Shown here: in pieces, positions 1-8,803 of the stretch
How the letters are laid out: the number at the start of each line of letters is the position of its first letter
Position numbering within the stretch: position 1 is the stretch's first letter
NCBI RefSeq assembly: GCF_003384725.1
Contig: NZ_QNVV01000008.1
Span: 144,446 to 208,445 of the forward strand
Origin: Chryseobacterium pennipullorum
GTDB lineage: Bacteria; Bacteroidota; Bacteroidia; Flavobacteriales; Weeksellaceae
Length of the DNA stretch: 64,000 nucleotides
Reading direction: 5' to 3'
Position numbers and translations under genes: made by a program
The notes under the pieces: generated by a model
Database searches by the model: none
The model's input: the letters and a program-made list of their open reading frames with translations, nothing else
What the model was told of the DNA's origin: nothing

Positions 1-1
1 T

Positions 2-151
2 CATCAAAACAACGGGCATCCGCTTTTACAGTTCGGATATCTTAATGATAAACTGTTCTTTTCCAATACAGAAACATCTGCGGAGTTTTCAGGTTATATG
101 GAAGGAGCCGTTATTTCTGCAAATAACATTGTAGAAAGATTAATAAAATAA
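2..151 (+). CDS. Flavin amine oxidase-like protein, C-terminal fragment
   Basis: An open frame enters from the left edge and runs 49 codons to a TAA. The visible end contains GYLNDKLFFSNTETS followed by GYMEGAVISANN, which matches the C-terminal FAD-binding signature of flavin monoamine oxidases (a GYMEGA segment before a final helix). Those enzymes oxidise amines using FAD. The N-terminal part and the catalytic region lie outside the window, so the substrate cannot be told. It is on the same strand as the thioesterase gene 61 bases downstream, but no shared operon is evident. Confidence 0.55.
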   Translation, partial: HQNNGHPLLQFGYLNDKLFFSNTETSAEFSGYMEGAVISANNIVERLIK

Positions 152-212
152 ATTCTTATAGATGATTAAACTGTAATTTTGCTTTCATCTTTATATATAA
201 TGTTTAGACCTT

Positions 213-680
213 ATGACAGAAAATAAATTAACGCATAAAGCAATTCAAGATCTTTATTCTGATGACTTAGCGCATTGCTTTGGCTGTGGAAAAAACAATA
301 AAGAAGGACACCAGCTAAAGACTTATCTTATAGAAAATGAAACCATTGCTCACTTTACACCTGATGCAAAATATACCGCAATTCCGGGTAGTGTATACGG
401 TGGGCTGATAGCCTCTTTGCTTGATTGCCACGGCACAGGATCAGCAGCAGCCTTTTATTGCCAACATGAGAATATACTGTTAGAAAATCCACTTCCTGTC
501 CGATGCGTAACTGCATCACTTAAAGTAGATTTTAAAACAGCAACCCCTATGGGAACGAAGTTAGAACTTAAAGGCAAACTTCAAAAAATCGATGGAAGAA
601 AAATTTGGGTTGACATGACACTTTCTGCTGACGGTATTGTATGTGTTACAGCTGAAATACTTGCAATAAAATTAAAATAA
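213..680 (+). CDS. PaaI-type hotdog-fold thioesterase
   Basis: A 155-residue protein with the single hotdog-domain layout. The N-terminus has CFGCGKNN, typical of PaaI/YbgC-like acyl-CoA thioesterases. It is followed by a GSVYGGLIASLLDCHGT helix (the hotdog 'sausage') and PVRCVTASLKVDFKTATPMGT, the usual strand pattern of the fold. The family hydrolyses acyl-CoA thioesters in the cytoplasm; the physiological substrate cannot be read from sequence. The gene is monocistronic with a hairpin terminator just downstream. Length is normal for the family. Confidence 0.75.
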   Translation: MTENKLTHKAIQDLYSDDLAHCFGCGKNNKEGHQLKTYLIENETIAHFTPDAKYTAIPGSVYGGLIASLLDCHGTGSAAAFYCQHENILLENPLPVRCVTASLKVDFKTATPMGTKLELKGKLQKIDGRKIWVDMTLSADGIVCVTAEILAIKLK

Positions 681-695
681 CAGTATCTAATATTA

Positions 696-725
696 AAAAA
701 GCCTTTCTTGTGAAAGGCTTTTCTT
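696..725 (+). terminator. Rho-independent terminator of the thioesterase gene
   Basis: The arms AAGCCTTTC (699-707) and GAAAGGCTT (712-720) form a perfect 9-bp stem with a TTGT loop. A-rich sequence precedes it and TTCTT follows. It lies 18 bases after the thioesterase stop codon. Confidence 0.8.
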
Positions 726-738
726 ATGATATATCATA

Positions 739-900
739 TTATGGTTTTACAATATCCCAACCTTCATATTGCCGAAGAATAATGATATGATTTTGGACTT
801 GCTTTAGCGATTTGAAACTCTTTTATACTTGATGTTTGCGCATTGATTTGTTCGCAAACAATGCTAAAACAATCATTGCTATTTTGATACCTTGTCTCAT
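739..900 (-). pseudogene. Small secreted-peptide gene with an in-frame stop (degraded)
   Basis: Reading the minus strand from ATG at 900 gives 25 codons with a hydrophobic, signal-like start (MRQGIKIAMIVLALFA), then a TAA. The same frame continues for 27 sense codons ending in RQYEGWDIVKP and a stop at 739. A neighbouring frame carries NAQTSSIKEF, which would follow the hydrophobic stretch as a typical flavobacterial signal-peptidase site. This suggests a small secreted protein of about 50 residues broken by a short local frame disturbance. It starts 1 base after the end of the upstream thioredoxin gene and would be the last cistron of the efflux operon. Function unknown. Confidence 0.4.
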
Positions 901-901
901 A

Positions 902-1498
902 TTACTTTTTTAAAAGTTCATCAATCTGTTCATAAAAAGACTCCTTACTGTAATCAGCAAGTCCCTGATGATGAAACTGGATTTGTCCATTCTTGTCGAG
1001 CACCACTGTTGTAGGAAGTGATCCGCTAAAGTAAGGTGTTGGAATTTCACCATCAGGAATAAGAAAAGGAACAGTGAAGCCCTTATCTTCAAGATAGACT
1101 TTGCCCAATTCAGGATTATCATCCAGATTGACAGTCAGAAACACAATATCGGGATTGGTCTTATACTTTTCATAAAAAGTCTGAATAGATGGAAATTCAG
1201 CCCTGCACGGCGGGCACCAAGATGCCCAGAAATTGATAAAAATTACTTTCCCCTTAAGGTCTGCAGTATTAATGACTAGTCCATCCTGTTTTCTTACTCT
1301 AAAATTGATCGTTTCTGATTTATTTACATCTGATGTTTCTACTTTAGGATCAGGAAACTGTGAGTTCAAAATTCCTGTAGAGGCTATCTGGCGCATTAGC
1401 CATGCTTTTGCATCTGTATTGAAAAGAAGTACAGCAAATAGTACAACCATTAAAGCAGTCGACCAGTTTTTTCTGATCCATATTTTAAAATTTTCCAT
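902..1498 (-). CDS. TlpA-family thioredoxin, membrane-anchored (WCPPC)
   Basis: A 198-residue protein with one N-terminal membrane segment (about residues 14-30) and a periplasmic thioredoxin domain. The active site is FWASWCPPC, followed by a LPTTVVLDKNG stretch holding the cis-proline. TlpA/ResA proteins reduce or shuffle disulfides of exported proteins. It follows a second TlpA-like gene by 5 bases in the same minus-strand operon as an RND efflux pump. That context suggests redox maintenance of envelope proteins, but the true partner is unknown. The start was chosen because the membrane segment begins soon after it. Confidence 0.8.
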   Translation of the reverse strand: MENFKIWIRKNWSTALMVVLFAVLLFNTDAKAWLMRQIASTGILNSQFPDPKVETSDVNKSETINFRVRKQDGLVINTADLKGKVIFINFWASWCPPCRAEFPSIQTFYEKYKTNPDIVFLTVNLDDNPELGKVYLEDKGFTVPFLIPDGEIPTPYFSGSLPTTVVLDKNGQIQFHHQGLADYSKESFYEQIDELLKK

Positions 1499-1503
1499 AT
1501 GTT

Positions 1504-2040
1504 CTACTTTTCTAATAATTGTTTTATGGCTTCATAAATCTTAGGATCATTAAAATCCATCATTCCCTGAATATTTCCCTCCAATTGACCCTCTTTATTA
1601 TAAATCAAAGTTGTAGGCACAACATTTTTAAACAAGTCTGGCGAAACAGTTTTTCCAGCAACATAAACGGGTAGATCAAGTTTTCGTTGCACCATAAATT
1701 TTTTGGCCTTTTCCAAATCGGCTTCAATATTCAGCATTACAAAAACGATGTCTTTATCTTTAAATTTCTTCTTTAGTTCATTAATTGATGCCATTTCTTC
1801 AACACAGGGTCTACACCAAGTCGCCCAAAAATTGACAAAAACGACTTTACCTTTCAAATCACTTAATGCTATCTTTTCTCTTTTTTCATTAACAAAAATA
1901 AGATCATCGCCTGTTAAGGACGATACCAATTCTGAATTTACATCATTACTGTTCAATTTCTTTTCTTTCGCAAAAATAAAATTCTGAAAGAATATAAAAC
2001 CAAGGATTAAGAATGTATTTAATTTCATTGTCTGTTTCAT
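1504..2040 (-). CDS. TlpA-family periplasmic thioredoxin (WCRPC)
   Basis: A 178-residue secreted thioredoxin. A Sec signal peptide (hydrophobic LNTFLILGFIFFQNFIFA) precedes the domain, and the active site is FWATWCRPC with a downstream VPTTLIYNKEG cis-proline loop. This is the redoxin/AhpC-TSA-like family. It lies 15 bases downstream of the RND adaptor gene and 5 bases upstream of a second TlpA-like gene, so all three are probably co-transcribed. Why an efflux operon should carry two thioredoxins is unclear; one option is disulfide handling of the Cys-containing lipoprotein encoded at the head of the cluster. Confidence 0.8.
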   Translation of the reverse strand: MKQTMKLNTFLILGFIFFQNFIFAKEKKLNSNDVNSELVSSLTGDDLIFVNEKREKIALSDLKGKVVFVNFWATWCRPCVEEMASINELKKKFKDKDIVFVMLNIEADLEKAKKFMVQRKLDLPVYVAGKTVSPDLFKNVVPTTLIYNKEGQLEGNIQGMMDFNDPKIYEAIKQLLEK

Positions 2041-2055
2041 TTTGAGAGATTTTTA

Positions 2056-3153
2056 TTAATTAATTTTTCCTTCTTTAATTTCTTCTGAAGGTTTTTTAAG
2101 TATTTTATCATTAACCGACAGATCACCGAAAACTTCTGTCATATTATCGGAGGTAATTCCTTCTTTTACAGGAATCTTCTTTATTTCATTATTATTTAAG
2201 AGCAAAACAAAAATGCCCTGCTGTGACTGAACAATACTCTTTTGAGGAACAAAAAGTGTTGGAGCATTTCTTTTAAGATGCAACCTTACCTGCGCGTATT
2301 CTCCACCTTTAAGCAATGGATTGTTTTCAAGATCAAATTCTACAGTCAATGCTCTGTTTTCATCATCAATCAGATGCGAATCACGAGAAAGATTTGCTGT
2401 AAATGATTGCCCAGGAATTGAATTAACAGTAAAATTTACTTTTGTTGACTTACTGAGAGATGAAGCATATTTTTCCGGCACGGAGACGGTCAAACGAAGT
2501 CTTTCTTTTTGTGCAATTTTAAAAATAGGAATCCCTGTATTGGGTCCGGTTAAAGCTCCAGCTGAAAGATTTCTTTCTGTGATCACTCCATTAAACGGAG
2601 CTGTAATGCGCAGGTATTCGTTCATTTGGGAGCTCCTTCCCGCTCCTGCTTTGGATGATTCATAAGCTGACCTGGAACTTTCCATTAAACTTTTAGCTCG
2701 CTCCAACTCAATATCAGCAACAGCCCCTTTAGTTTTTGCCGCATCCATTAATCTCTCATAAGCCTGTTTGTTATAAAGAAAATCCGTGTACATCTTCTTC
2801 TGGGAAGATTTATCGGCAAGATAATCCTGATTCATTTCGGGAGCTTCAAGAACTGCTAACAATTGACCTTTCTTTACCATTGATCCTCTATCCACATAGA
2901 TTTTCTTTATAAAACCCTGAACTTTTGCAAATAGCTGAGCCGATTCATAAGGTTTCAGTTCACCCGGAACAGAAACTGTAAAATCAGGATTCATTTCTTT
3001 GACATTGACAGTTTCATAGGATACTGTAGATTTTCCTGATGGTTTAGTCTGCTTTTCTGTTTCCTGTTTTGAGCATGCTATTGATACTAGAAAAACAGTG
3101 GTTAAGCAACTTAGTTTTATATACTTTAAATATTTGATTTCGTTTGAATTCAT
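2056..3153 (-). CDS. RND efflux periplasmic adaptor (membrane fusion protein)
   Basis: A 365-residue HlyD/AcrA-type adaptor. The N-terminus ends in a lipobox (LVSIAC), so it is likely an inner-membrane-anchored lipoprotein. A barrel-sandwich half-motif (PYESAQLFAKVQGFIKKI with RGSMVKKGQLLAVLEAPE) precedes a helical hairpin. The second half-motif (RITAPFNGVITERNLSAG) and a beta-barrel region follow. The family bridges the RND pump and the outer-membrane channel. The stop lies 15 bases upstream of the first TlpA-like gene and the start is 2 bases from the pump gene, indicating translational coupling. Confidence 0.88.
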   Translation of the reverse strand: MNSNEIKYLKYIKLSCLTTVFLVSIACSKQETEKQTKPSGKSTVSYETVNVKEMNPDFTVSVPGELKPYESAQLFAKVQGFIKKIYVDRGSMVKKGQLLAVLEAPEMNQDYLADKSSQKKMYTDFLYNKQAYERLMDAAKTKGAVADIELERAKSLMESSRSAYESSKAGAGRSSQMNEYLRITAPFNGVITERNLSAGALTGPNTGIPIFKIAQKERLRLTVSVPEKYASSLSKSTKVNFTVNSIPGQSFTANLSRDSHLIDDENRALTVEFDLENNPLLKGGEYAQVRLHLKRNAPTLFVPQKSIVQSQQGIFVLLLNNNEIKKIPVKEGITSDNMTEVFGDLSVNDKILKKPSEEIKEGKIN

Positions 3154-3155
3154 AA

Positions 3156-6100
3156 TTATAATGAGGAGTTTGATTGTACATAATATCTGCTGTCCTGATC
3201 TTCCGGATCAAGTGACGGATTGACAAGCGATGCCTTCGACATGAGACCTGAGAAAAAGTGAGGCAGAAACAAGAGAATAGTAATCGTTGAAGCGATGATT
3301 CCCCCAATTACCGCTCTACCTAACGGAGCAACCTGCTCAGAACCTTCACCCATACCTATCGCCATCGGAATCATTCCGGCTAACATTGCCAATGCGGTCA
3401 GCAGAACAGGTCTGAGTCTTGATGCTGCAGCCATCTGTGCAGAATGTACAGAACTTAGTTTGTACTGCTTTCTGTAGAATTCTGCCTGATTGATCAGCAG
3501 AACGGCATTGGAAACCGATACACCGATAGACATAATAATTCCCATATAAGACTGAAGGTTTAAAGTACTGCCTGTTACAAATATCAGAATCATACTTCCC
3601 GCAAGTACAGATGGAATTACTGACAAAATCACCAACGGAACTTTAAATGACTGATAAAATGCTGCCAGCATCAGGTAAATAGCCATTACTGCCGCGACCA
3701 AACCAATTCCTAAACTCGATAACGTATCATCCAGCAATTGAAGATTTCCTTCCGTCCATACAGATACACCTTTCTGTGGCTTTCCTGCTTTTTCAATGGC
3801 TTCTTTGACTGCTTTAGAAGCTGATCCCAAATCTTTTTTGTAAGTATTCCCCAGAATTGTTACATACCGCATCGGTCCTTTACGATTGACCTGAGCAGGA
3901 GCCGTAATTTTTTTGATGGTTGCAATATCTTCAAGCAGCGGTCTTGGACTGTCTTTTTTCAGAGGCAATGATTTTAGCATTTCTTCAGAATTCATAATCC
4001 CTTCAGGAATCTGAACCTGCGTCTGAAATACCAAACCTGACTTCGGATCAACCCACAGATTTTTATCTGTATATCGCGTCGATGATGTCGCCGCCACAAG
4101 GCTTCTGGTTACATCCTGCATACTGATTCCAAATTGAGCTGCTAAATTACGGTCTACATTGATCTGTAAGGTTGGATATTGAAGTGGTTCAGCGATTCTG
4201 ACATCTCTTAAAAAAGCAACTTCACTAAGATTTTGCTTGATTTTATTGGCGTGCTGAGCTGCAAGCTTAAGATTGGCAGCACCCACTTTTATTTCCAATG
4301 GAGTCATAGAACCCTGTCCTATGATTTTCTCTGTCAGTTCCATTGGTTCAAAATTTATTTTAGCTTCAGGATATTTTTTGGCAATACTTTTTCGGATCTG
4401 TTCTTTGAGATCTTCCATAGAGCCATCATACAATTCCCTTTTAATAGCCACCTGTAAGACTGCCTGATGCGTTGCATTGGTAAACAAAAAGATTGGATTG
4501 ATTGGTGAACCTGCGGGCTGTAACCCTACATAAGCCGAACTGATATCGATAGCATCTTTAGAGACTATTTCTGTGATATCAGCTAATATATTTTTGACCA
4601 AATTTTCGGTTTTCTCAAGTCTGCTTCCTTCCGGAGCATCAATTCTGATTTGGAAATCTCCCGATTCAGAAACAGGCATTATATCCGTTCCCGTTGATTT
4701 CATTAATAAGAAAATCACCAATCCACTCATCAAAATATAACCCGAGAACAGCATTAAGCTTTTTGCAGACCATTTTCTCATTGAATGGCTGTAACCGGTT
4801 CTGAATTTGTAAAAAAAGCTCCGGTCTTTGCCTATGTGCTTTTTTAAATGCGTATTTTTCATCATCCAGTTAGCCAGAATAGGAACAAAGGTCTGTGAAG
4901 CGAGAAAAGAAGCTATCATTGCAAAAGCAACTGCAAGGGAAAGAGGCAGAAACATATCTTTTGGGATTCCGGTCATTATAAATGCAGGCGTCAGTACAGC
5001 CAGGATACATAACAGGATTAGTAGTTTCGGAACGGATATTTCAAGAACTGCATCTAAAATAGCCTGTGGTTTGGATTTCCGCATTTCCATATGCTGGTGA
5101 ATATTTTCAATGGTAACCGTTGCTTCATCTACAAGAATTCCAATCGACAAGGCTAAACCACTCAATGTCATAATATTAATTGTATACCCTGAAAAGTAGA
5201 GAACACTTACGGCAGCCAATACAGCAATCGGAATGGTAAAAACAACAATTAAGGCACCTCTTAAGTCACCAAGAAACAGAATAATAACCAAACCTGTAAA
5301 CAATGCTCCCAGAATTCCTTCGTGAATCAGGTTGGAGAGTGACCTCTCAATATACTTTGACTGGTCGAATTCGTATCTGATGTTCACGTCATCCGGAAGC
5401 TGATCTTTGAGTTTTGGAAGTGCATTTTTAAGATTTTCGACCGCGGATAATGTTGATGCATCCGACTTTTTGATAATCGGGAGATATACAGATCGCTTTC
5501 CATTGATTAGTGCGTATCCTACAGTCTGATCTGCTGCGTCCTGAACATTCGCAACATCGCCCACATATAGCGTTCTTCCATTTTCAGTTTTAATAGGAAT
5601 ATTCAGAAATTCAGAAGGATCTTTTGCAATAGAATTGACAGGTGCCATATAGTTGGTCTCTCTGATTCTGATATTTCCTGCTGGCGAAGGATGATTATTT
5701 TTAGTGATTGCCATTGTGATTTCCTCCGGGCTCAAGCGGTTACTCTGCATTGTCTGAGGATCAATGTTGATGACAATAGATCTGATATTTCCTCCAAAAG
5801 GTGCCGGAGCCGTAATACCGGGAATTTCAACAAACATAGGCCTGATCTTGGTCAAAACCATTGTTTGCAGTTCCGTAACGGAATGATTGTCGCTCTCAAA
5901 TACCAATTGACCAACAGGCAATGAATTTCCATCAAAACGTACGACCATTGGAGGAACTGCTCCCGGTGGAAGGAAGCCCATTGCCCTGGACACCTGGGTC
6001 GAGACTTCTCCTGCCGCCTGTGCCATATTGGTGCCGGGATAAAAAGTAAGCTTCATCAACGTTAATCCCTGAACACTTTTGAAGTCAATATTTTTAACGC

Positions 6101-6326
6101 CTCCAACGAATAAGAGAACTTTTTGGAATTCATTGGCCATAAAGCCATCCATATATTGAGGGGATAATCCACCATAAGGCATTGCGATATACATTGAAGG
6201 TAATTCGACCTCAGGGAAAATATCAACTTTTATTTTTTTAATTGCACTGAAAGAAATAATCCCAATAGCCAGTACCAGTACCATTATCGCTATCGGTTTT
6301 CTTAAAGCAAAGCGTATTAGATTCAT
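3156..6326 (-). CDS. RND-family efflux transporter permease
   Basis: A 1056-residue inner-membrane pump of the AcrB/MdtB class. It has the first membrane helix at residues 12-30, two large periplasmic loops and two six-helix bundles. The proton-relay helix reads GILVDEATVTIENI, so the usual Asp-Asp pair is Asp-Glu, a variant seen in this subfamily. It exports small molecules with the adaptor and TolC-like channel encoded on either side. Gaps are 9 and 2 bases, so one operon. Substrate cannot be deduced; the heavy-metal CusA signatures were not obvious. Confidence 0.9.
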   Translation of the reverse strand: MNLIRFALRKPIAIMVLVLAIGIISFSAIKKIKVDIFPEVELPSMYIAMPYGGLSPQYMDGFMANEFQKVLLFVGGVKNIDFKSVQGLTLMKLTFYPGTNMAQAAGEVSTQVSRAMGFLPPGAVPPMVVRFDGNSLPVGQLVFESDNHSVTELQTMVLTKIRPMFVEIPGITAPAPFGGNIRSIVINIDPQTMQSNRLSPEEITMAITKNNHPSPAGNIRIRETNYMAPVNSIAKDPSEFLNIPIKTENGRTLYVGDVANVQDAADQTVGYALINGKRSVYLPIIKKSDASTLSAVENLKNALPKLKDQLPDDVNIRYEFDQSKYIERSLSNLIHEGILGALFTGLVIILFLGDLRGALIVVFTIPIAVLAAVSVLYFSGYTINIMTLSGLALSIGILVDEATVTIENIHQHMEMRKSKPQAILDAVLEISVPKLLILLCILAVLTPAFIMTGIPKDMFLPLSLAVAFAMIASFLASQTFVPILANWMMKNTHLKKHIGKDRSFFYKFRTGYSHSMRKWSAKSLMLFSGYILMSGLVIFLLMKSTGTDIMPVSESGDFQIRIDAPEGSRLEKTENLVKNILADITEIVSKDAIDISSAYVGLQPAGSPINPIFLFTNATHQAVLQVAIKRELYDGSMEDLKEQIRKSIAKKYPEAKINFEPMELTEKIIGQGSMTPLEIKVGAANLKLAAQHANKIKQNLSEVAFLRDVRIAEPLQYPTLQINVDRNLAAQFGISMQDVTRSLVAATSSTRYTDKNLWVDPKSGLVFQTQVQIPEGIMNSEEMLKSLPLKKDSPRPLLEDIATIKKITAPAQVNRKGPMRYVTILGNTYKKDLGSASKAVKEAIEKAGKPQKGVSVWTEGNLQLLDDTLSSLGIGLVAAVMAIYLMLAAFYQSFKVPLVILSVIPSVLAGSMILIFVTGSTLNLQSYMGIIMSIGVSVSNAVLLINQAEFYRKQYKLSSVHSAQMAAASRLRPVLLTALAMLAGMIPMAIGMGEGSEQVAPLGRAVIGGIIASTITILLFLPHFFSGLMSKASLVNPSLDPEDQDSRYYVQSNSSL

Positions 6327-6335
6327 ATTTATTTT

Positions 6336-7712
6336 TTAGAGATTATTAAATAGATAATCAAAATCAGTAGTCATTTCTGCAAGGTTAATCACCTGTTTCC
6401 AATACTCTTTGACAGCATTAAGCTGGTTATTTTCAGCTGTTTCAACAATCTGCTGAATCTGAAGAAGTTCTGTTAAACCAATGAGTCCACTTTTATATCG
6501 GGCAAAATACATTTCGTAAGCTGATTCTGCTTTTTTAACTGCTTCTGCCTGCTTGCCAAGCTCATCAAATTGTGCAGAAATAGTTTTCTGCAGAGCACTG
6601 GTTTCAATCTGGATAGCCGTTTTAGATTGTTCTTCAAGATAAGCGAACCGGTGAGATTCTTTTCTGAACGCATCAGCTCTTTTACCATTGGTATATACAC
6701 TGGTAATATTCCAGGTAACTCCAAGCCCTATCAAAAAATTATTAGCCGGATTTGAAAATCCTTCTATCCAATTGCCTGACGAATAACCTTGACTATTAAT
6801 ACCTGATCCTCGATAGGCATATCCCGCCAAAGCTTTAATGGATGGTAATGATGCTTTTCTTTGGATTTCAGCTTTCTTTTGAAAATACGCGGATTCAAAT
6901 TCTAAAGTTTTGGTCAGTGGATGTGTAGTATTTAGTGACAATTCAAATCCAGATAGTGGTATCGGCTCAAGAAAATGAGCAGATTCTAATTTCGCCGTAT
7001 CAATCTCTTTCGGATAAAACTCTTTGAGTTTCTCCGTCGTTGAAAGAAGCATACCATTAAGATTATAACTTACAGCCGAAGCCTGAAGGTAGGAAGAATA
7101 CGTTAGGACACTATCTGCCGGAGGTCGTAGACCTGAACGTGAAAGAGCGCTATTTATCGCATGGATTTTCTGTATTCTGCTTTTATTTTTATCAGCCAAA
7201 CGCAATTTTGAAACTGCGAATACTGCATCCACATATTTTTCGAAGACAGTTTTTTGAAGACGAATCAAATAGGCACTCTGGTTGCTCTTTGCCTTTGATG
7301 TCAGTAAAGACGCAGCATTTTGATCTGCTTGTTGTCTTCCGAAATTATAAATCTCATATTCTGTGACCATCGAAACAAAAGTGTTTGCCGAGAATGCTGA
7401 ACCATCAGAACTTACCCTGCTTCCACTTACAGTAAAAAATCCCTGCTGCGGAAAGGAAGCTCCATTACTCCCTTCAAAAGTCCCATAGGTATTTTGCAGT
7501 TGGGTTTTAATCTGCGGTAAAGCATTACTTTTAACAACCGTTTCATTGATTTGGGATGATTCAACTGCTGATCTGGAAGCAAGAACTCCCGAATAGTTTT
7601 TCTCCGTTTCTGACCAGATATCGCGGAGCAACGACACCTGCTGTCCATATAAATCAGAACAGCTCAGTATTAGCCATCCGTACAGAATGGCTAAAAATGT
7701 TTTTCTTATCAT
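6336..7712 (-). CDS. TolC-family outer-membrane efflux channel
   Basis: A 458-residue protein with a signal peptide or lipobox (LILSC) and the repeated long-helix architecture of outer-membrane efflux proteins, including a late segment KSGLIGLTELLQIQQIVE that is typical of the second OEP repeat. It forms the outer-membrane duct for the RND pump 9 bases downstream. It is the first pump gene of the operon; an inverted repeat lies between it and the upstream lipoprotein gene. Confidence 0.87.
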   Translation of the reverse strand: MIRKTFLAILYGWLILSCSDLYGQQVSLLRDIWSETEKNYSGVLASRSAVESSQINETVVKSNALPQIKTQLQNTYGTFEGSNGASFPQQGFFTVSGSRVSSDGSAFSANTFVSMVTEYEIYNFGRQQADQNAASLLTSKAKSNQSAYLIRLQKTVFEKYVDAVFAVSKLRLADKNKSRIQKIHAINSALSRSGLRPPADSVLTYSSYLQASAVSYNLNGMLLSTTEKLKEFYPKEIDTAKLESAHFLEPIPLSGFELSLNTTHPLTKTLEFESAYFQKKAEIQRKASLPSIKALAGYAYRGSGINSQGYSSGNWIEGFSNPANNFLIGLGVTWNITSVYTNGKRADAFRKESHRFAYLEEQSKTAIQIETSALQKTISAQFDELGKQAEAVKKAESAYEMYFARYKSGLIGLTELLQIQQIVETAENNQLNAVKEYWKQVINLAEMTTDFDYLFNNL

Positions 7713-7727
7713 TTTATAGATTATTGA

Positions 7728-7746
7728 CTACCAGACAATCTGGTAG
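7728..7746. promoter_or_regulatory. Inverted repeat before the efflux operon
   Basis: CTACCAGA (7728-7735) and TCTGGTAG (7739-7746) are a perfect 8-bp inverted repeat with a 3-base spacer. It ends 15 bases upstream of the TolC start codon on the minus strand. There is no T-run after it on the minus strand, so it looks more like an operator or leader hairpin than a terminator. The binding factor is unknown. Confidence 0.4.
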
Positions 7747-7800
7747 GATTAATATATATTTTAAAAACAGCTAATCACGTACTGACACGTGTTTGCTGAA

Positions 7801-8208
7801 TCAAATGATAAGTTTTCGGTATTGGAGGAAAATAGGAAGCGTTCCCCGTATTTTAGAAGAATTATAGAAAGGATGATTCGGTGCTTTAATCAGTAAAAAA
7901 GCTCCGCAGATAACAAGAAAAGTAAATGTTAAAATTTCCTGAGCATCCGCTAACGAGAAATCCTTCAGATTATGATCCTTAGCCAGGATTTCTCTATCCT
8001 TGCAAAATTTACACTTTAATGCAGCTGAAACTGAATAGAAATTGCTTTTCCCAGATGAAGTGGTTTGAGAATGGGAAGCACTGTCAACATTTAAGAACTG
8101 TTTGATGCTATTCTTAACCGCACAGGACGAGATGATAATACAGAAAGCAAAAACCACAGCCAAGATGGTTTTAATTTTAATGTTGGTATGAATTTTCTGA
8201 TTATTCAT
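7801..8208 (-). CDS. Small lipoprotein with CxxC motif and a membrane segment, unknown function
   Basis: A 135-residue protein. The N-terminus carries a hydrophobic stretch ending in a lipobox-like ISSC (Cys29). Residues 66-69 form CKFC, and a second hydrophobic segment sits at about 91-108 before a short basic tail. I do not recognise the family. It lies 88 bases upstream of the TolC gene in the same direction and has its own promoter, so it may be the first cistron of the efflux operon. The CxxC and the two thioredoxins at the operon's far end make a redox or metal link possible; this is inference. Confidence 0.6.
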   Translation of the reverse strand: MNNQKIHTNIKIKTILAVVFAFCIIISSCAVKNSIKQFLNVDSASHSQTTSSGKSNFYSVSAALKCKFCKDREILAKDHNLKDFSLADAQEILTFTFLVICGAFLLIKAPNHPFYNSSKIRGTLPIFLQYRKLII

Positions 8209-8214
8209 CGCTCA

Positions 8215-8244
8215 CAAAATTATATTATTTGTGCTGAATTTCAA
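8215..8244 (-). promoter_or_regulatory. Bacteroidota-type promoter of the lipoprotein/efflux cluster
   Basis: On the minus strand a -33 TTG (8244-8242) is separated by 19 bases from a -7 box TAATTTTG (8222-8215), which matches TAnnTTTG exactly. The -7 box ends 6 bases before the start codon, so the mRNA would be almost leaderless. Confidence 0.65.
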
Positions 8245-8379
8245 AATTTTCCACCTCAAATACTTCGGATAAAGCTGTAAAAGATATAAAACAGCAGTTT
8301 TTTGATCCACGTTATTTAATGTTCATATGAAACTATATCGTTATTTTCGTAAGACTGTACCTTTTATTTTGATTTGTAC

Positions 8380-8661
8380 TTACTGATTAAAGCTATTGCG
8401 AATCAGTTCATGAACATCAGACAATTTGTAGTATAATTTTCCGCTGATGGTATAGTATGGCAGTTTTTTTTCAGACCTATATCTTTGCAGGGATCTTGCA
8501 CTTATCTTCAGCATTTGAAGTACATCTTGATTATCAAGCAGCTGTTCTCCATCAATAGTATTGAGTTCATTCTGCTTTGCATTTAATTTTTCATGAAGAA
8601 TATCAAACCTGGTCATAATCTTCTCCATCCATTTAATAAATTCAGTTCTCTCAATATTCAT
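8380..8661 (-). CDS. Small helix-turn-helix (MerR/excisionase-like) DNA-binding protein
   Basis: A 93-residue protein. After a coiled N-terminal region it has a helix-turn-helix with wing: LLDNQDVLQMLKISARSLQRY, then KLPYYTISGKLYYKLSDVHELI. This is the HTH_17/excisionase-like arrangement very common on Bacteroidota integrative elements beside RteC genes, as here. It probably binds DNA to control element excision or neighbouring genes (family knowledge); the target is unknown. A perfect inverted repeat lies 34-50 bases upstream of its start. Confidence 0.75.
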   Translation of the reverse strand: MNIERTEFIKWMEKIMTRFDILHEKLNAKQNELNTIDGEQLLDNQDVLQMLKISARSLQRYRSEKKLPYYTISGKLYYKLSDVHELIRNSFNQ

Positions 8662-8694
8662 AAGTAAAGTATTTTATAAAGGTTAATGAACTTC

Positions 8695-8711
8695 ACATCA
8701 TACCGTGATGT
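8695..8711. promoter_or_regulatory. Inverted repeat upstream of the small HTH gene
   Basis: ACATCA (8695-8700) and TGATGT (8706-8711) form a perfect 6-bp inverted repeat around TACCG. Its place between the RteC-domain gene and the HTH gene suggests an operator, possibly autoregulatory. No binding data can be read from sequence. Confidence 0.35.
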
Positions 8712-8803
8712 TTAATTTTAAATTCCTTACGTTTACCTTACAAATTTGAAAAAGTCCATTATAAAAAAATCACTACTTTCTCGTAATACCGATAAAAAAT
8801 TAC

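Noticed and set aside
1233..1544. 103-aa plus-strand frame
   Set aside because: Lies antisense to the two thioredoxin genes, whose motifs are unambiguous.
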